DNA from: Syntrophomonas sp.
Lineage (GTDB): Bacteria; Bacillota; Syntrophomonadia; Syntrophomonadales; Syntrophomonadaceae
Assembly: GCA_003558625.1 (NCBI GenBank)
Contig: PWPP01000081.1
Span: 1-15,647 of the forward strand
Reading direction: 5' to 3'
DNA length: 15,647 nt
Below the pieces are notes generated by a model that saw only the letters and a list, made by a program, of their open reading frames with translations, did not search any database and was not told the origin of the DNA. The position numbers and the translations under genes are program-made. Every line of letters starts with the position of its first letter. Within the stretch, counting starts at the first letter, position 1. Positions 14,401-15,647 of the stretch are shown one piece after another.

Positions 14401-14544
14401 AAAAACCGCTGCTACCGGGAATTCCATGTCGGGATATAATTCCACCGCCATGCGCCCCAGGGTAAAAAATCCCACGATCAAAAGGATCATGGCTAGAATG
14501 GTTACCGCAACCGGTCGCTTAACCGCCAGTTCTGAAAGTTTCAT
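11407..14544 (-). CDS. RND-family efflux transporter, SwrC/YerP-like (AcrB/MexB superfamily)
   Basis: A 1045-residue inner-membrane proton-driven exporter of lipophilic compounds. It has the twofold RND plan: TM1 at about 10-30, a large extracytoplasmic loop, TM2-6 at about 335-490, TM7 near 535, a second large loop, and TM8-12 from about 865 to 1020. The proton-relay acid pair is present in TM4, G-V-G-R-M-V-D-D-A-I-V-V-F-E-N-I-Y with Asp399 and Asp400. The TM10 lysine of AcrB is absent: the matching stretch is M-V-G-I-V-V-S-N-A-I-I-F-V-D-Y, as in the Gram-positive SwrC (surfactin self-resistance) group. The ATG shares one base with the adaptor stop codon (TGATG), so the two are translationally coupled. 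The gene is complete, and the tetR gene follows it. Substrate is unknown. Confidence 0.95.
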   Translation of the reverse strand: MKLSELAVKRPVAVTILAMILLIVGFFTLGRMAVELYPDMEFPVAAVFTTYPGAGPEEVETQVTQIMEGQLSTLSNVREIQSTSSSGSSVIIIRYNWGTDMDNAAIDIRERLGVVEGFLPSDAESPMVFKLDPNMMPIMQIGLSGGEDLEQLQTLAEDIIQPRLERLPGVASITITGGLTREIRVEVDPVKLENYGLRLDQVNQVLRAENFNMAGGRVMHGEREYYVRNLQQFESIEEINEVAILTAQGNVVFLRDIARISDGHKDVSQMTRVNGEAAVGVHVMKQTDANTVLTCDAVKNELEKMRREIGANLEVGVVFDQSEFINQSVNSTIRVMGQGALLAMLILFLFLRNARSTLIIFTAIPLSIITTFIVMYFSGYTLNMITLGGLALGVGRMVDDAIVVFENIYRHRSEGEGMLEAAVKGVSEVGTAVIATTLTIIAVFVPIVFVEGLASILFKPMAVTIAFAMICSTFVALTIIPLLASRLLTTKSMERTQVRQGRISGLTHRFGDAFGRLGSRYQGVLRWALGHRKIVVFSVLGLLLASLALIPLVGAEFLPKMDSGEISVRVETDKGSVLAASDQVSGQIEEKIKEIPEVDLVFTSVGSSSFMSFGGGDQSDQSLIYVKLVALSDRNRSVDAVAEEMRQKIRDIGGARITVQVMDSAGMPGAEGGPINVQIRGDDLDMLRELSTQITDIVRQVPGTREVSSSLSDGSPELQIKVDRYRASAFGLTPMQISGEISHAMQGSVVTRYRVEGEEIDVRVRYLLQDSKDLQYLSNLPLQTPSGAPVRLSQVASFQLEQGPVQIERVDQVRQAVISGYLLNRDLASVMEDIRLKVDTLAMPAGYSVIYGGEQQDMAESFSDLALALLLAIVLVYAVMAIQYESFFNPFVIMFAVPTAFIGAILALIITGRSLNVASFIGLIMMVGIVVSNAIIFVDYLQRMRNSGLERLEAILETGRVRLRPILMTTFSTVLAMSPLAIGIGEGSELRAPLGTVVIGGLLVSAFITLVLVPVIYTILDDWRLKLVQRRAAVSGETAEQKEEV

Positions 14545-15647
14545 CAGCTGGCCCCCCCGCTGATTACCCGGATCAGGCTGCCGTCATTGAGCAGGGTGTT
14601 GCCCCGGGTAATGACTTGCTGCCCCGGCTCCAGCCCCCGGATAATCTCCACATATTCCGTATTGACCATCCCGGTCTCTACTTCCAGCTGCCGGGCCCGG
14701 TTGTCCTCGTGGACAAAAACCACCTGCTGCCCCCCCCGGGGTATAACCGCGGCGATGGGGACACTCAACACCCCGGTCCGGGTCTGGGAAAAAATCCTCA
14801 CCTCGCCAAACATGCCGGAGCGGATCACTCCTCCCGGGTTGGCGAGGGTAATTTTGACCGGGAAGTTACGCCGGGCCGGGTCGGCTACGCTTCCGATATG
14901 CTCGACTCTCCCGGCATAAAATTGCTCTGATGCTGCCTGTATCATAACCTGGACTTCACTACCCGGAATAATGTGGCTGATATCGGACTCACTGACAAAA
15001 ACTTCTAGCTCCAGGGCACTCATATCACTGATGACCAGAGCCGCCATTCCGGGACGGGCCATCTCCCCCAGGGAAAGGTTCAGGCTGCCTACCACCCCGT
15101 TAATCGGCGCCTTGATGACGGAATTGTTGAGCTGGTTGCGGGCTTGTTGCAGGCCGGCCTGGGCCTGGGCTACCTGTGAACGGGCCTGGGCGATAGAGGC
15201 TTCCAGTTCTCCGGTCTGCAGCAGGTCGACCTGGCGCTGGGCCTCTTCCACTTCACGCTGGGAAACGCCTCCCGCCTCATACAAGCTCTGCAGGCGCTCC
15301 AGGTTGGTCCGGGCCAGGTCCAGGTTGACCTGCTGGCTTACCTGCCCCGTCTGAGCCCTCTCCAGCCCGGCCTGGGCGGTGGCTACCGCTGCTTCCGCCT
15401 GCCGCACCCCGGCTACAAAATCACTGCTGTCCAGGGTTATCAGGGTTTGCCCTGTTCTGACCACATCCCCCGGTTTCACATGGATCTGCGTTACCCGGGC
15501 CCCTATCTTGGGTTCCACCTGAGCCTCTTCCTTCCCCCGGATAAAACCGGTATAGGATATCACCTGGGCCAGGTCACGCAGCGTGGCCGGCTCGGCGTAT
15601 ACACTGATCTCGGTTTCCGCCACTTCCTCTTCCTGCTGGCCGCAGCC
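14544..15647 (-). CDS. RND periplasmic adaptor (membrane fusion) lipoprotein, N terminus outside the window
   Basis: The HlyD/AcrA-type adaptor for the pump encoded next to it; 367 residues are visible and the frame stays open to the window edge. The first visible residues are G-C-G-Q-Q-E-E-E, the end of a lipobox with its lipidated cysteine and a charged linker, so the true start lies about 20 codons beyond the window and the mature protein is a lipoprotein. An internal GTG start at 15623 would miss this and is rejected. In order: barrel-sandwich half (V-E-P-K-I-G-A-R-V-T-Q-I-H-V-K-P-G-D-V-V-R-T-G-Q), a coiled-coil hairpin rich in Ala, Gln and Leu, second lipoyl half (I-K-A-P-I-N-G-V-V-G-S-L-N-L-S-L-G-E), then beta-barrel and membrane-proximal domains ending in G-L-E-P-G-Q-Q-V-I-T-R-G-N. 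It overlaps the pump gene by one base. Confidence 0.92.
   Translation of the reverse strand, partial: GCGQQEEEVAETEISVYAEPATLRDLAQVISYTGFIRGKEEAQVEPKIGARVTQIHVKPGDVVRTGQTLITLDSSDFVAGVRQAEAAVATAQAGLERAQTGQVSQQVNLDLARTNLERLQSLYEAGGVSQREVEEAQRQVDLLQTGELEASIAQARSQVAQAQAGLQQARNQLNNSVIKAPINGVVGSLNLSLGEMARPGMAALVISDMSALELEVFVSESDISHIIPGSEVQVMIQAASEQFYAGRVEHIGSVADPARRNFPVKITLANPGGVIRSGMFGEVRIFSQTRTGVLSVPIAAVIPRGGQQVVFVHEDNRARQLEVETGMVNTEYVEIIRGLEPGQQVITRGNTLLNDGSLIRVISGGAS

Noticed and set aside
14544..15623. Adaptor gene starting at GTG 15623
   Set aside because: The frame stays open to the window edge and the upstream residues G-C-G-Q-Q-E-E-E are the end of a lipobox, so the start lies outside.
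1..15647. tRNA or rRNA genes
   Set aside because: I saw no cloverleaf-like sequence with a GGTTCRA T-arm or rRNA motifs on either strand by eye; a covariance search was not possible.

Overview
The window reads as a gene-dense chromosomal segment of a Firmicute, most likely an anaerobic member of the Clostridia (Peptococcaceae, Desulfotomaculum or Syntrophomonas type). The signs are strong AGGAGG-type ribosome binding sites, a DegS-like cytoplasmic histidine kinase followed by an overlapping response regulator start, a stalk-plus-CAP (YkwD-like) exported protein, and a SwrC/YerP-like RND pump with a lipoprotein adaptor. The taxonomic call is inference. All but one of the genes lie on the minus strand; the exception is a HAD phosphatase on plus at 4771-5433.

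Layout in plus coordinates (minus-strand transcription runs right to left). 1-17: first codons of a DegU-like regulator. 4-1065: DegS-like kinase. 1294-2718: phosphohexomutase. 2719-3271: 553 bases with no convincing gene. 3272-4405: UDP-GlcNAc 2-epimerase. 4637-4665: a near-consensus promoter driving the HAD phosphatase. 5470-6807: exported CAP protein. 6951-7955: MBL-fold hydrolase. 7977-8966: a RAYT (REP-associated tyrosine transposase) unit bounded by inverted repeat elements. 8987-10564: membrane-anchored protein of unrecognised function. 10682-11293: TetR regulator with a palindromic candidate operator at 11324-11343. 11407-14544: RND pump. 14544-15647: lipoprotein adaptor, truncated at its N terminus by the window edge.

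The most distinctive feature is a family of four 38-39 base elements at 5433-5470, 7977-8014, 8928-8966 and 10670-10708. Each has two direct-repeat arms (ACTTCACYAAA) around an invariant core GGGGTCAGGCCT with a weak dyad. Two copies flank the RAYT gene in inverted orientation. Two are solitary and lie about 1.7 and 2.5 kb away. Every copy touches or lies within 20 bases of a stop codon. The copies provide the stop codon and last residues of both the transposase and the TetR regulator, and one fills the whole gap between the convergent HAD and CAP genes. This looks like a transposase with a dispersed, non-autonomous repeat family (REP/REPIN-like) whose direct-repeat architecture differs from the classical enterobacterial REP hairpin.

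Functional grouping: adaptor, pump and TetR form one efflux locus. The mutase and epimerase point to activated-sugar supply for cell-wall or surface polysaccharide. The kinase and regulator form a two-component pair. The CAP protein, MBL hydrolase and 525-residue anchored protein are single genes without a clear shared pathway.
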